A DNA stretch of 64,000 bases from Chalciporus piperatus (GCA_038093975.1 JBBPTG010000066.1:1-64000); one strand, 5' to 3'. Numbered from the stretch's first letter, positions 22,804 to 35,218 are shown. Program-made: numbers and translations. Notes: generated from the letters alone by a model not told the origin.

Positions 22804-23818
22804 GGGGCTGCAGAAGTTCTAACGCTACGATGTTCGTAAATGAGAACAGAGAAGTGGTGTGCTTGTGATTCACCAAGTCTCCTGTTCCTCATCTTCGGCA
22901 CTGCGAGAATAGGATCTCAAGGTCTCTTCTTCCTCCGGCTTTTGCCAAACATAAGGCACAACCAAACCAGGTCCGCTTCAAGTTGGTCCCTTGCAGTGAA
23001 GATCAAAAACTATGCTGCTCCGGGTACTGCCAGAGTTCCTGAGCTGTACTCGTAGGATTTTTGCAACCCAGAAGACTCGCGAACATTCGACTCAAAGTGG
23101 CCCATCGAGCTCGTCGCAAACCGTCACGGTGATGGGTTCATCGAAAGAGTTTTTTTAGGCGAGGAGCTCCGTTGCCATGGCTTCTCTCCTTCTTTCTGGT
23201 CCTATAGGCTTCCATCCCGTGATCTACCCTCTCTGGCACGGCTTTGCATCCGGTCCGCCGCCGCTGCGCCGAACTCTCCGTCAGATGACAACATCTATCC
23301 ATGAGCTCTAACTGTGGGTAATATGTTGATCAAACCTGGTTTGGTCGCTCTTCTCATGTGGCGGTTAGCCTACTGAGAAGGGTCGAAAATGTACCCAGTC
23401 CGAAAATTCGGATCTCAAGGTCAACTCCACGAAGAAGTCCCTTCAACTGATTTTGAACCCACTAGCAGGCCGCGCAGCATCAATCACCGCCACTCTACTT
23501 TTCTGTTTCTATTCGGTTTGTTCTGTAGGTTAGGTTGCTCTTCCGTCTCCGTGATGGCATCGCGGGCCCTTGGAAGGTTCTGAGGACGACTCTCAGCTGA
23601 CCCAATTCTAGAGTCGGGCACGTTTCAACTCGCGGCTGAGTCTCGTGACGCTCCCTGTGATCGGATTTCCTCCGTGGGGTCTGGCCTTTTTTCAAGGTCT
23701 AAACACGCATTAAACCCGACGGAGATGGCGATCTAGTATATAATCATGCAGATAACTACAAGGTCAGTTGCGCTTCACAGACCTGGTGGGCCCCTACGGA
23801 ATACTTCGTTGAGCCATC
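22804..23818. repeat. Direct repeat B, copy 1
   Basis: About 1 kb matching 26216-27208 with small indels, from GGGGCTGCAGAAGTTCTAAC to CGGAATACTTCGTTGAGC. No gene is convincingly encoded. Near its right end it carries TATATAA (23738-23744), which in copy 2 lies directly before an esterase gene. Confidence 0.85.
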
Positions 23819-23864
23819 CGGCTCTTCAGTCCGGGTATTGGCAAAGAAGCTCCTTGTCATTTAC

Positions 23865-24795
23865 AATGCCACTGGCGACTAAAGATCCACTCTGCCATTG
23901 TGTTCTGATCGATTGTTCTGAGATTGCCGGCCGTCTATAAATCTCCCGCATCGCAGTGACTCAGTTGCTTCTCAAAACAACTACTATACATGCATCCCAA
24001 TACTCCTAGTAGTACTACAGACTTCAAGATCATCTCGAGTTACACAAAGTAAAAAGTTCGAAAACAAAACTAAACAAATCTCAGTTCGACTCAGGCTCCT
24101 TTCCGACGAAGAACCAAGCTTGGTTCTGATCCGCATCATTGTAGTCGACGAGAGTGACCTATCATGAATATGAGCTCCCGGTGCCGGGTAAGTCACATGA
24201 ACTATGGCTCACAGGCTCTCCGTTCAAGTTGTTCGCGACCCTCAAGGCCTTACCGGAGTTACCGTCCGCAACGCTTCGAGGTACGTTAGTTGATCGTAAA
24301 GCGACGCCGCCTGTACAATGGAAACTAGGCTCACTGAAAAGCATAGGGATAAGTGGTGCTCGGGACGAGAGACCACGGATAGATCGTGGTGCTGGTGACG
24401 ATGTTGCCTCCATTGACAGCCATGAAGTCACCGGTTCCATAGGACTGGATAGTCAGGTTTCGATTTTCGGTGGGCATGATGTTCCACTGCATCCGAGTCA
24501 TGATACACACGTTCAGAATTTAGAACCTGTGTGTGACACACACCCTGATTGATACTCACGATGTCGTTCCCAAGCTGATTGCCGACGCTGCAGACGACAC
24601 TTCCTCCGGGGCCCTCAAAGTTGAGGACGTTGAGGTAGGTGTGAGTCGCTGCGTCCATGGCAATGTAGGTGCCAGGTGGGACACGGAAGTTGGAGACGGA
24701 AAAGTGGGCCATCAAACCAGACATTGTTGGCGGCTGTTCTAGGATGTGAAGGACGATTCGAGTCAACTAACCAAGGATCGAATGGGGGGACCTTC
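23865..24795. repeat. Direct repeat A, copy 2 (lectin unit)
   Basis: Second copy of the lectin unit, about 47 bp after the end of repeat B copy 1, giving the order A-B-A. Confidence 0.85.
24081..24724 (-). CDS. Ricin-B-like (beta-trefoil) lectin 2
   Basis: Same four-exon structure as lectin 1. Most differences are single substitutions (for example FRVPPGTYIAMD against FRLPPGTYIVMD, and VADGNSGKALRV against IADGKSGQVLRV), and the frame stays open in every exon, so both copies seem functional. The closing trefoil motif QNQAWFFVGK is unchanged. The gene has no signal peptide. It lies in repeat A copy 2, so the pair arose by a segmental duplication that included the flanks. Confidence 0.65.
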
Positions 24796-24799
24796 ATCT

Positions 24800-26170
24800 C
24801 AGCATTGGGTTTTTATCCATCCTGATTCCTCGAAACCCCTCTGGGTGTTCGAGAAACCCCCCCGAGTTCCTCATTTGCACTCCCTCGACGTCGCCGCCAT
24901 ATGTCCCCAGAAGGCTGTGGTGGGGCTGGAGCCAATTTCGATCGAGTTACCCAAAATATCTTGCAAAGTGTTGTCAATGGAAGCCCCCTCATAGACAAGT
25001 CTGGCAGCCGTAACACCATACAGCAACTCTTACGCTATGTCTTCTCGCAATTTCCGCAGTAAATGCACTCGGATCTTTACAAGATGTTGGGGGAAAAGCC
25101 TAAGCCAGATGCGTTCTCAAATGTGGTTCGTCTGATCGTGCGTTCAATTTCATGCGGGTCAATCGACCCCTAAGACCTAATCATGCGTGTATCAATGAGT
25201 ATAGTCATCTCGGGTGGGATTGTAAAGACATTACTAGTAGCGCCGCTCATCGTCTTCGCGAAGGAAGTTAGAGGTGATAGTGGCTGCGATTGGAGGTCTT
25301 TAGAACTTGGGCGAATAAACCTACGAATTGGTGAGTACTATGTCCAGGTTTCGGAACGAGAGACAAGACCATCGAGTGTCATTCATTGGAAAACGGGAGC
25401 GCGAACGTAGACATAGCTGGCGACCGGGTGGCGGGGTCCTGATTGTGGCAGAACTTGCCCAGCCGTAGGGCTGTGCAAAGAACCTCAAGCCTTCCCGAGA
25501 GCGGATCGATGAGTAATGTTTCATTTAACTCGATCGCTGACAAGGTCGCAAAAATGAGCACAGGTCCCAGATTCGTTGGTACAATATTGTAGATCAGCAG
25601 ACCAGTGGTCGGGTACTCCCGTTTCATTCTTGCTACGAGCATCTGGAAGGAAGATTGTTGGGTGTCTCTTCACATAGACATCAAACCGTGCATCCCAACC
25701 ACAATGACAGAGAAACCGAGTTATTCCTTCACTGTGACTCCAGCGCTCCCCAGAGCAGCAGAAGATTGTGAAGGTTATTCTCGAAAAGATGGGGCTTGTT
25801 TTCGCGATCAACGAGTTACGCACCACTAGTATGCTGTAAGACACTTGTGAATGATATCGGAGTTGAGCATTGATATATTGATAATTGGAATGATGCGAAC
25901 AACAATTGATCCGATGACCATGGACGAATATCTTGCGCATGATATCGATGTGGACAAATGCCTGATTGTGAGAGACATCTTTCCGAATAAACGGAAGACG
26001 AGCCCAGAGGGTGATGACATTACTGGCAATGCGCCCGCTTTCTTCATCTCCGCCTGGACACTGGATGCATAGCAGATTTTTGAAAGGGTAGTCAAGCAGG
26101 TCCTAGTAAGCCGCTTCCGTCCACTTTCGAGTTTGCGCATCTATTAACCGTCGCCTCGTTGGCGTGTTTC
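24800..26170 (-). pseudogene. Decayed unidentified gene fragment (copy 1)
   Basis: Minus-strand segments look protein-like but in different frames: 26140-25830 (hydrophobic, IGSIVVRIIPIINISML), 25642-25379 (LLIDPLSGRLEVLCTAL, then LGKFCHNQDPATRSPA) and about 25010-24900 (SIDNTLQDILGNSIEIGSS). The same segments occur inverted at about 31130-31610, where the order is kept but the spacing differs by indels of a few hundred bases. Stops and frame changes in both copies suggest decay. I do not recognise the family; a multi-span membrane protein is one possibility for the first segment. Confidence 0.4.
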
Positions 26171-26215
26171 CTCGTCATCTTGAGTGCTTGCTTTCAACAC
26201 GGACCAAACCGCCTT

Positions 26216-27208
26216 GGGGCTGCAGAAGTTCTAACGCTACGATGCTCGTAAATGAGAACAGAGAAGTGGTGTGCTTGTGATTCACCAAGTCTCCTGTTCC
26301 TTCTTTGGTGGCACTAGAATAGGATCTCAAGGTCTCGTCTTCCTCCGCCTTTTGCCAACATACCTTGCAGGCGGGACGCTCATGATTGATACAGCATGGG
26401 AAGGGAAGTCAAACGAGCGCACTGGCAGTAGATCACTCAATCCCCACTTACATAAATCAGTCTGTGTCAGGGGCTCCTTCCAGATAAGGCACAGCCAAAG
26501 TCACCCACTGGGTCCGCTTCAAGTTGGAAGCAACATCAAAAACTATGCCGCTCCGGGTAGTACTGGGGTTCCTGTGCTGTGCTCGTATGATTGTTGCAAC
26601 CCAGAAAACTCGCCAACATTTTGTCGACCCAAAGTGCCCCATCGAGCTCGTCGCAAACCGTCACGGTGATGGGTTCATGATCGCAAGAGTTGCCATAATT
26701 TAGGCGAGGAGCTCCGAGTCCGTCCAGTGGTGGCTTCTCTCCATCTTTCTGCTCCTGTCTTCCATCCCGTGATCTGCCCTCTCACGGTTTTTCATCCGGT
26801 TCGCCGCCGCTGCGCTGAACTCTCCGTCAGATGACAACGTCTATCCATGCCAGAGAGCTCTAACTGTGGGTAATGTGTTGGTTAAACTTGGTTTGGTCGC
26901 TCTTCAGACTTCTCATGTGGCGGTTAGCCTAGTGAGAAGGGTAAAATGTACCCAGTCCGAAAATTCGGATCTCGAGGGCAACTCCACTCAGCTGACCCAA
27001 TTCTACTCGGGCACGTTTCAACTCGCGGCTGAGTCTCATGACGCTCCCTGTGATCGGATTTCCTCCGTGGGGTCTGGCATTTTCTCAAGGTCTAAACACG
27101 CATTAAACCCGACGGAGATGGCGATCTAGTATATAATCATGCAGATAACTCCAAGGTCAGTTGCGCTTTACAGACCTGGTGGGCCCCTACGGGATACTTC
27201 GTTGAGCT
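26216..27208. repeat. Direct repeat B, copy 2
   Basis: Second copy of repeat B. Similarity to copy 1 stops abruptly at GTTGAGC (27208), 12 bp before the ATG of esterase 2. It therefore replaces the native upstream region of that gene. Confidence 0.85.
27130..27136 (+). promoter_or_regulatory. TATA-like box supplied by repeat B
   Basis: TATATAA in repeat B copy 2, 85-91 bp upstream of the esterase 2 ATG at 27221, which is core-promoter spacing. Copy 1 has the same box at 23738-23744. Confidence 0.3.
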
Positions 27209-27220
27209 CACTAAAACTCA

Positions 27221-29552
27221 ATGGCGATCCTGAAGAAGAGTTTGTTTTAGCAGTTCTCCAATCCTTGCTGTCCCTTCAGGCGATTGCTTCCCCCTCAACC
27301 TTGACGGCGTCCGCGCCGGTGGTGGATCTAGGTTATGCACAGTACCAGGGAGCCGTAAACACTACGACGAGCATTACAAGTTTCCTGGGCATTCGTTACG
27401 CCGCCCCTCCAGTCGGTGGGTCTGTTATTTGTATGATGGGATGCCTCGATGACATCTGACCGGTCCGCTTCCTCAGGGAACCTGCGATGGGCCGCACCTC
27501 AGCCTCCGGCGAATGTATCTGGAGTGCAACAGGCAACTGCGCAGCCCAATGAATGCTATCAAGCAGTCACAGGAAACTCGTCTACGAATCCGTTCATCAC
27601 AGGAACTTGGACCAAACGTGCTGTAACCGAGTCTGAGGATTGTTTGTTCCTCAAGTCCGTATACTCATTATGCTCTTACCCCCACGATGCGTATGTTTAT
27701 GAACTAATAACTAGCGTGTATACGCCGGGTGATACAGTCACCCCTGTGACGTCTGGTGGCCTGCCTGTTATCGTTTGGATTCACGGAGGAGGGTAAGGTC
27801 GCTCACTCTATACTCCGCGAAGCCTGCATTAACTCTCGGTACTCAGATACATAGGCGGAGCAGCGAGCTCTTTCAACGGTGCAGATTTGATCATGGATTC
27901 TAACAGCGGTGTTATTGTGGTTCTCATACAATACCGCCTCGGTTTGTTCGGCTTCTTGCCTGGAGAGGCAGTCATGGAAGGTGGTGCGCTCAACGCTGGT
28001 CTACGTGTGTATCTATCATTGTTTTGAGGTTGACTGCTTATAACGACCTCGCTAGTCGACCAGAACTACGCCCTCCAATGGGTGCAGTCGCATGTCAGTC
28101 ATTCCTTTCCTACATCTCACCTCCTATACTTCCATCTCATTGCAGATTGCATCGTTTGGCGGTGATCCTACAAAAGTCACCATTTGGGGTGAATCCGCTG
28201 GTGGGTTGATCACTTTTGGACTGAAGTGTTCTGATGGAAAGGACTCTGCCTAGGTGCTGGTTCTGTGCTACAGCACCTCGTGGCTCACGCCGGTAACACC
28301 CAGCCGCCGCTCTTCAGAGCGGCTATGACCAGCTCGACATTCCTGCCGTCCCAGTATAACTATAATGACATTATCCCTGAGGTAAAACGAAACCGCTTCT
28401 TTTCGTATCCATGCGAGTTAATTGAGTTGGTAGATGATTTACAGTGAGGTGGTTGTCACCACTAGGTGAGTGATTCCAATGTTTGTACGATCATACTGTT
28501 CTGACGTCTCCATAGCTGCGGCTCGAGTTCGGACACCTTGTCTTGTCTCCGCAACACGGACGTCAATACACTACAAACGGTGAATTATAACATGAACTTG
28601 GCTGGGTACTACGGCACATTCGTATTCGTTCCCGTCGTTGACGGCGCGTTCATCGTCGAACGTCCGACAGTCACCATGGCCAGAGGAAAACTGAATGGGG
28701 TGAGATAGCCTAGCGCTAAGTGTCTGGCTCTTGTTGACCGTCAACAACCTTCAGCAAGCCCTCCTTTCTGTGACGAACGAGAACGAAGGTCCGGATTTCG
28801 TTGATCAGTCGCTCACCATGAACATCTCCGACTACGTCACCACTCTGTTCCCCGACTTGCAACCTTGGCAGGCTACGCTGGCGACTGAGTTATACGGAGG
28901 CTTGGGAACGAACGTTGAGCAAGCCAACTATGCCATGGCCGAGTGTAAGATCATCCATATTTAAGCTAGAATTTTGTAATGCTGACATGTGACTCTCCAG
29001 CCATCTTCGTCTGCCCGACTTACTATCTCCTTCAATCCCAAGCATACTCCTACATGGCCTGGAAGGTAAGCGCAATCGATCGTATCACACTGTCTCCTGA
29101 TAAAGTACTGTATGTGTAGGGTGAGTTTGCCCTCCCGCCTGCATTGCATGGTAACGACCAGCCGTATTACTTCACTTCGTAAGTATATATCCTAGCTCGC
29201 GTCTACACTCAGCCAACTATTTACAGGTACGGCAATGGCCCTGTGTACAACAACTCCGAGTTCATCACCGCCTTTTCCAATGGTTTCATGGCCTTTGCGA
29301 TGTCCATGAACCCTGGAGCCGCGTATAACCCCACGGACATTACGCCTACATGGTACGATTGGGACGTGGAACACATGGAAATGATCTTTAACGTCACGGA
29401 GACGGGCGCACCGAACATTTACGCATCTCCAACGGACAATACGTTGATCCAGCGATGCCTGTAAGTTCTTCTCTTCGATGCCCATATCCGTGGCTTCTGA
29501 TTCGGACATGCCTAGATATTGGCTCAGCAATGCAGCCTATACAGCCCAGTAG
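27221..29552 (+). CDS. Type-B carboxylesterase 2, disrupted start
   Basis: Paralogue of the gene at 19328-21652 with matching exons. It keeps [53 protein letters not shown] and PPALHGNDQPYYF, so the catalytic core is complete. The 5' end is abnormal. The natural-looking start at 27221 (MAILKKSL) runs into a stop after nine codons, while the hydrophobic core FVLAVLQSLLSLQAIASP lies in another frame; one missing base would explain this. The only ATG in the mature frame is at 27139, inside repeat B, and gives an N-terminal extension without a classical signal peptide. The gene may thus be unsecreted, silent, or affected by a sequencing error. Stop codon at 29550-29552. Confidence 0.75.
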
Positions 29553-31129
29553 TGTACGGGTGGGAGAGATTGGGTGGTCGCTGGATCGCGTGCAGCAATC
29601 AGATGTTCCAGTGTATATTGTTTCCCTTCTCAAAGAAAGTTCAGCAGTATCTAGCCCGCTCGTGCACGTCTGCCTCGGTCTGATGGACCGGGGAGAACCA
29701 TGTGAATTTCTCCGTAGATATTGCTGCGCGGTGACCTCTGAAGCCACACAACCATCGCATAGGTTTCTCTCGGGGCTCATTCCCACCGGCAGCTCTCCGC
29801 CCGGACCCAGTGGTGAAAGTGCGTGTGGCCCCGAAGATGTGAAGACTACAAGATCTACGGGGTTGGTATCTCCGGAGACGACATTTCGTGATGAGCTTTT
29901 TTAATTTTGAGGCACTTCGTTGCTCAGGGGGAGAGCTCCGGATGGTAAATGCCATATTAGATGCTGACGTCGATCTTGATGGGTTTGGCCACGCCGACGC
30001 TCGAGAACGAGCAAGTTCAAACCAAAGTCGACGTTCGGCGACGCCACTTCCAGTAGTAACGAGCCTCGGGGCCGATTCAAACTTGGAGAATGATTCGAAA
30101 GCGTTGCATTTCATAACAAAACCAGGCTCAAATTTGCTCTCGTGCTGATATGAGCGATGATCATTGACGATACTGAACACGGCCGCTCCGCAGTCCCGAA
30201 TCCCGGGTCATCAATATTACAGAGAACACGAAATGAAACCTCCGGACGCGATGGCCGATGCCTAATCTCCGCCACTATGAGACTTACTGACAAGATCAGT
30301 CAGGAGCGAGGAGAGAACGAGACATAACCCTGCCACTGGAATGTGAAAAACATTATGGTATGACCTCCAAGCGATCAGCGTAAGACTCATCCCTTGAAAG
30401 CCTACTCATAACATTGAGTTCGAGGCGAGCGAAGATGCCAGTGAAGACCGAGCTACCGTGGGTTGAAAGGCCAAGGGGCGACCTAAGGCGTGCGCATGCA
30501 CGAGGTCCTAGATGAGCGCAAGATTTCTGACCGGAGTGAGCATGGGATTGCGAGATACAGCCGAGGGGGTGACTAAAACAGGTTGATGAATGGGTGAGCC
30601 GTCGATGCATGAATTATCGTGGGGTATCTGCATTTCCTCGACTGTCAACCCTCAGCCCACTGTTCGATCACGTTTTGGAGAGTGGCAATTAAAGAGAACG
30701 CCTTGAGACCTACTTAGCGGTGAAAGCGCGACCGATGTGCGCGTGACTATCGAAAGTGAAGTTTGACGGGGAGCATGACGGCCAGTTTGATATTCTCCGA
30801 TCATCAAGACCGCCGTGAAGGATCTTCTTCCATAAACCTCGCTGAATCATGGTGAAGAAGAATCTAATATAGCTAACTTAGTACCAGGCAACAAGAGAAG
30901 CCACCCCGGGGGTGGGAACTTTTGCGTCGGGCTGGCGTATTGACGAGCTGAAAACGTCGGCGGTGTTAGGCCTGGGGGTGGAAATATCATGACTTGAGTG
31001 GATGCAACTCACCTAGAAGATTCATCCAATATGTTATCCCATTGTTGAGACGAATGCTAGAACCAACGAATCCGGTCGGACCCGTACTGATTTTACGACC
31101 TAGTCGGCGATAGAGTTAGATAAAACATT
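29553..31129. other. Intergenic, no gene recognised
   Basis: Only short frames without motifs occur on both strands. One minus-strand frame of 179 codons (29641-30180) is rich in R and S and has no family signature; I do not accept it as a gene. Confidence 0.4.
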
Positions 31130-32010
31130 AATCATTGATCCGCTCTCGGGAAGGCTTGAGGTTCTTTGCACAGCCCTACATCTGCCCACCCGACGGAGAA
31201 GGTATGATCGCAGATGAAAGCGATTGGGAGAAAAAGGTCATGAGAAACGAGGTCCGATTGTCTGACAATCTCGTGTTTTTCTTGTTTTAGTGAACCCTGA
31301 AAGCTAAAATTTGTATTCAACTTCAAGAACTCACGTTGCTCTGTGATACTTGATAGTTCATGTTGAATCCATATTCCTGGCTGGGCAAGTTCTGCTACAA
31401 CCACGACCTCGCCACCCGGTCGCCAGCTATGAGAACGCTTCCATTGACAACACTTTCTCAGATATTTTGCCTAACTTGGTTGAAATCACCTCCAGCCCCG
31501 TCATAGCCTTCTAGGGACACAGCGACGTCGAGGGCGTGCAAATGGGGAATTCGGGGTGTTGCTCCGATAACTAGAGGGGTTTCGAGAGATCAGGATGGAT
31601 AAAAACTCACAGTCGAGACGATGGGATTGGTTTGGTTTGTTTTCGAGCTTTGTACTTCGTGTAACTCTAGATGATCTTGAAGTTTGTACTAGGAGTATCA
31701 GTGGGAGCAAAGTGCGGGGTGAGTGATACAGTACGGCAACAACAACGAATTCGATGGAGTATACTGGGAACATTGAAGAAGCGTTGACATTGGGGAACAA
31801 CACCACACCTGTTCACGAACCATGACCTGCTCAGAACTTGGTCAATGACCGCTGTGACGCCGGGTCAGATCTAGTAGAAGGAAGTTAGTGCAATGAAAAA
31901 CTTGCCTTCACTTACTAAATCTGGCACTCGATGCGGGCGGGAGAGTAATAGACGGCCGGCAATATCTCAGAACTTCAGAACACAATCATATTTGTTGTCA
32001 ATGGCGAGGC
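31130..32010. repeat. Inverted remnants of the 21.7-25.6 kb block
   Basis: Pieces of this region match the reverse complement of earlier sequence. 31132-31175 matches about 25470-25513 (GGCTTGAGGTTCTTTGCACA). 31377-31610 matches parts of 24820-25460. 31625-31700 matches the lectin 3' flank near 21890-21960. 31945-32010 matches about 23870-23940. The lectin coding part itself is missing. This indicates a third, inverted and eroded copy of the lectin/fragment block. Confidence 0.6.
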
Positions 32011-32521
32011 TAGCTGCATCGACAGACGAATAGCGAGATGACGCCAAAAAAACAAAGCTAAAAGCAATGAGTGGCCGCGTCATTCAATGACGCGGCCAGG
32101 GTGGTGATTTGACTGCTTATTCGGCGTTGCTGACTGGCTTCAGCTGCTGAACATCGCAATTCGTGTGGGTATGTCCGACGAATCTCGTCCGGGAGTGAAA
32201 TCACCGGAGTCTCACGCCAAGTGCCGCATAATTCCGTTCGGAAGATGCCTGTATCTAACTTGAAGAGTGTTCTGATCTTCGTAGGGATGATCCTCATCAC
32301 TGACGGAACTGTCGAAGTTGAGGTGAACGAAAAGTCTATCCCCGCAAGATGCTACTAGTACGACTGGTTGTCGATACAGCATGCGGTCCCTGCGAAATGA
32401 ATGACTGTCCCGGCCCGAGTCAGACAGTGCCTCCGGCTGTTTCATGGTGACAGAGAGGGGCTCCCATCCATCACCAACATCTACGACCGGAGGATAAAAC
32501 ACATGCTACGCGGAGTACAAG

Positions 32522-32528
32522 TATAAAA
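32522..32528 (+). promoter_or_regulatory. TATA box of P450 gene A
   Basis: TATAAAA, 78 bp upstream of the start codon at 32600. Confidence 0.45.
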
Positions 32529-32599
32529 CTGACAGATCACCAGCAAAAGTTCAAGCTCCAACTTGGTTACTCTTCTTTTCTGCAACAAATCCGCTCGAC

Positions 32600-35218
32600 A
32601 TGGAGCTTCCCCCAGGCATCGTGTACATCATCACGAATGTTCCGCGCATAATTCTTCCACCGACTCTAACGTTCTGTGGAATTAAGCTCTGGAACTTCGC
32701 CTTTGATTCGCTTATTCCCCGTTGGCTCCATATCCCTCTCTATCTTGCATCGTTTCCACTGGCTTTCGCTTGCAGTGTTCTCTATGCAGACGTTCGGGAC
32801 AGACGTCAGGCTGCGATGCATGGTGCTATACTTGCACCGCAAGTGCCAAGTAAGCTTCCAGGAGGTCTGGATCTTCTCCTTACAAGCATCCGAAACTTCC
32901 GCGGTGGATACATGGGTATGTATGACGAAAACCGCTCAGATTCTCGGCTCACCATCGAGCAGGAGAAGTGGCAGCAGAACACTGTAAGGAATTTGGACAG
33001 ACGATCACCCTTCGAATCCTTGGGGAAAACAGGGTAAGTATTGCTTGATCGAGATTGAGACGCTGATCGCCGACGAGGATCATAGGTTCTTACAACGGAA
33101 CCCGAATATATCAAGGTAAGTCTAATATCTTTGCCATGGTTCGCCCTCACACAGCGATTCACCAGGCAATCCTTGCGACAAAATTTACCTCTTTCGCCAA
33201 AGGTAGGGTCGTTCTCGAAGGCCGTGTTGGATCACTCTAAGAAGTTATCTCAGGGCCGTTATTCTTTGATCAAGTGCATTCCCTGCTAGGGACTGGAGTC
33301 TTCAATTCGGATGGTGACCGCGCTTATCCTTCTTCGCTACTGATGCTGACCAACACCTTTCAGGGGATATTTGGAAGTACGCTCGCAGTTCTATTGACGA
33401 CCACCGCATTCTGAGATATTACTCTACCTCAGGTTTCACCGTTCAATGACACGCCCATTCTTTAGCAAGGACCGAATCAGTGATTTCGATAACTTTGAAA
33501 AGCACGCCGAAGACGCCATAGGGCAGTTCAAGGCACGACTCAGGGAAGGTCACCCCGCAGATTTTCAGGTGAACATTACGTTACCATCGCTCGTTACGCA
33601 TGCTCATTGTATTCTCCAGGATATGATTTCCCGTTTCACATTGGACTCGGCAACAGATTTCTTATTTGGCAAGGATGTCTGTTCACTCTCCGCTGGACTC
33701 GTCTACCCACCAAATATCCCCCATTCGAGAAAGGATTCGTTTCAGGACAAATTTGCGCACGCATTCCTTGAATCCCAGCTTGCGACCACCCTCCGAGGAC
33801 GTTACGGGAGTCCGTGGAGGTTGATGGAGTTTTGGAGCGATCGCGTCAAGAAACACATGAATGTCTGCTATGAGTTCATCGACCCAATTTTGAAAGACGC
33901 TCTAGCGAAAAAGAAAGCGCTGAAAGAGGCTGGTCTACTTAGCGAGCAAAATCAGAAGGAAAAGGAGGTTCTGGAAGAAGACACACTGTTAGATCACCTT
34001 GTGAACTACACCGAAGGTGAAGTCCATTGCTCTCACGTACTACTTCGGGTGCTCAAGCGCCAACTTTTAGATCTCACCGTTATCAGAGACGAAATCCTTA
34101 ACATCTTGATCGCGGGTCGCGATACGGTGGGGTCCCCGTCCTTGGTGGTGTGTTGTGTATTCATAAACCCTTTCCCTGTTAGACCGCTGGCACCTTGTCG
34201 TTCGTTGTCTATATGTTGTCTCAACACCCCGACGTGCTTCGCAGACTCCGCGAGGAGATTTTGACGACAGTGGGTGGTTCAAGGCGTCCTACACTCGAGG
34301 ATATGCGAGGGATGAAATACCTGAGGGCGGTTATCAATGGTACGTTGCATTGAATTTGTGGATTTAACAATCAGCTCAGGTTCAATCAAGAAACACTTCG
34401 CTTATACCCTGCTGTGTAAGTTTGTTTGGTTTCTACTCAGAAGATTGACATTAATCGAGTGTTACTCGTAGTCCATTCAACGTTAGGTTGGTTTAACCAT
34501 GACCAATGTATTGGCTTCAAACTGACGTATCTGGCTTGCAGGACAACTAGCGAGCCAGTAGTGTTGCCAGCTGTTAGAGGGGGACAACCGATCTATATCC
34601 CTGCCAATACTCGGTAAGGAATTATTGAAGCAGCCCCACCCAATTGTTCATTCAGAGTTCTCTAGCGTACCTTATTCGGTTTTCCTGATGCAGCGGAGGA
34701 AGGATCTCTGGGGCCCCGACGGTGAGAGTCGTACAATACTTTGTCGAAGCCACGAGCTTATTCTTTGTTCTCGCAGCGGAGGAATTCGACCCAGACCGCT
34801 TCATTGATGAGCGAGTTCACAAGTATCTGACTGCCAACCCTTTCATCTTCATACCCTTCAATGCGGGTCCAAGAATTTGTCTTGGTCAGCAGGTGCGTGG
34901 TGTTATTTCGAGGGCCGCCACGTAATTGACATTGGTGTGCAGTTCGCGTACAATGAGATGTCCTACTTCCTTGTTCGCCTCCTGCAAACATTTTCCTCGA
35001 TTTCTCTTGCAGAAGATGTGCAAACACTTCCTCCTGCTGACTGGGCCAAGGCTTCCGGTCGGAAATCTGTGGAAAGGGTGATCATTAGGGGTCACCTCAC
35101 GATGTATGTCCAGGTTAGTTTCATTTACATCTTGACCGTCGTGGATAGTTTTGATCTGCGTGTCCAGGATGGTTTGTGGGTCAGGATGGAAGAGGCCAGC
35201 CCTGTTGAAGATGTCTGA
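32600..35218 (+). CDS. Cytochrome P450 A (CYP63-like, clan 52 type)
   Basis: About a dozen exons encode a P450 of usual length (near 590 residues). The N-terminus [20 protein letters not shown] followed by a hydrophobic span suits an endoplasmic-reticulum monooxygenase and resembles CYP63 proteins of white-rot fungi. Later landmarks are the exon start [19 protein letters not shown], the I-helix AGRDTTAGTLSF, the ExxR motif ETLRLYP, the PERF-type FDPDRF and the haem loop [13 protein letters not shown]. The AGRDTT helix is typical of the CYP52-like clan, whose members often hydroxylate alkanes, fatty acids or aromatic compounds. All splice joints examined keep the frame. An intron at about 33568-33620 (before DMISRF) is absent from the tandem partner. 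Confidence 0.88.

Noticed and set aside
29641..30180. Minus-strand frame of 179 codons
   Set aside because: Arg/Ser-rich composition, no motif, no paralogue and no promoter context; probably chance.
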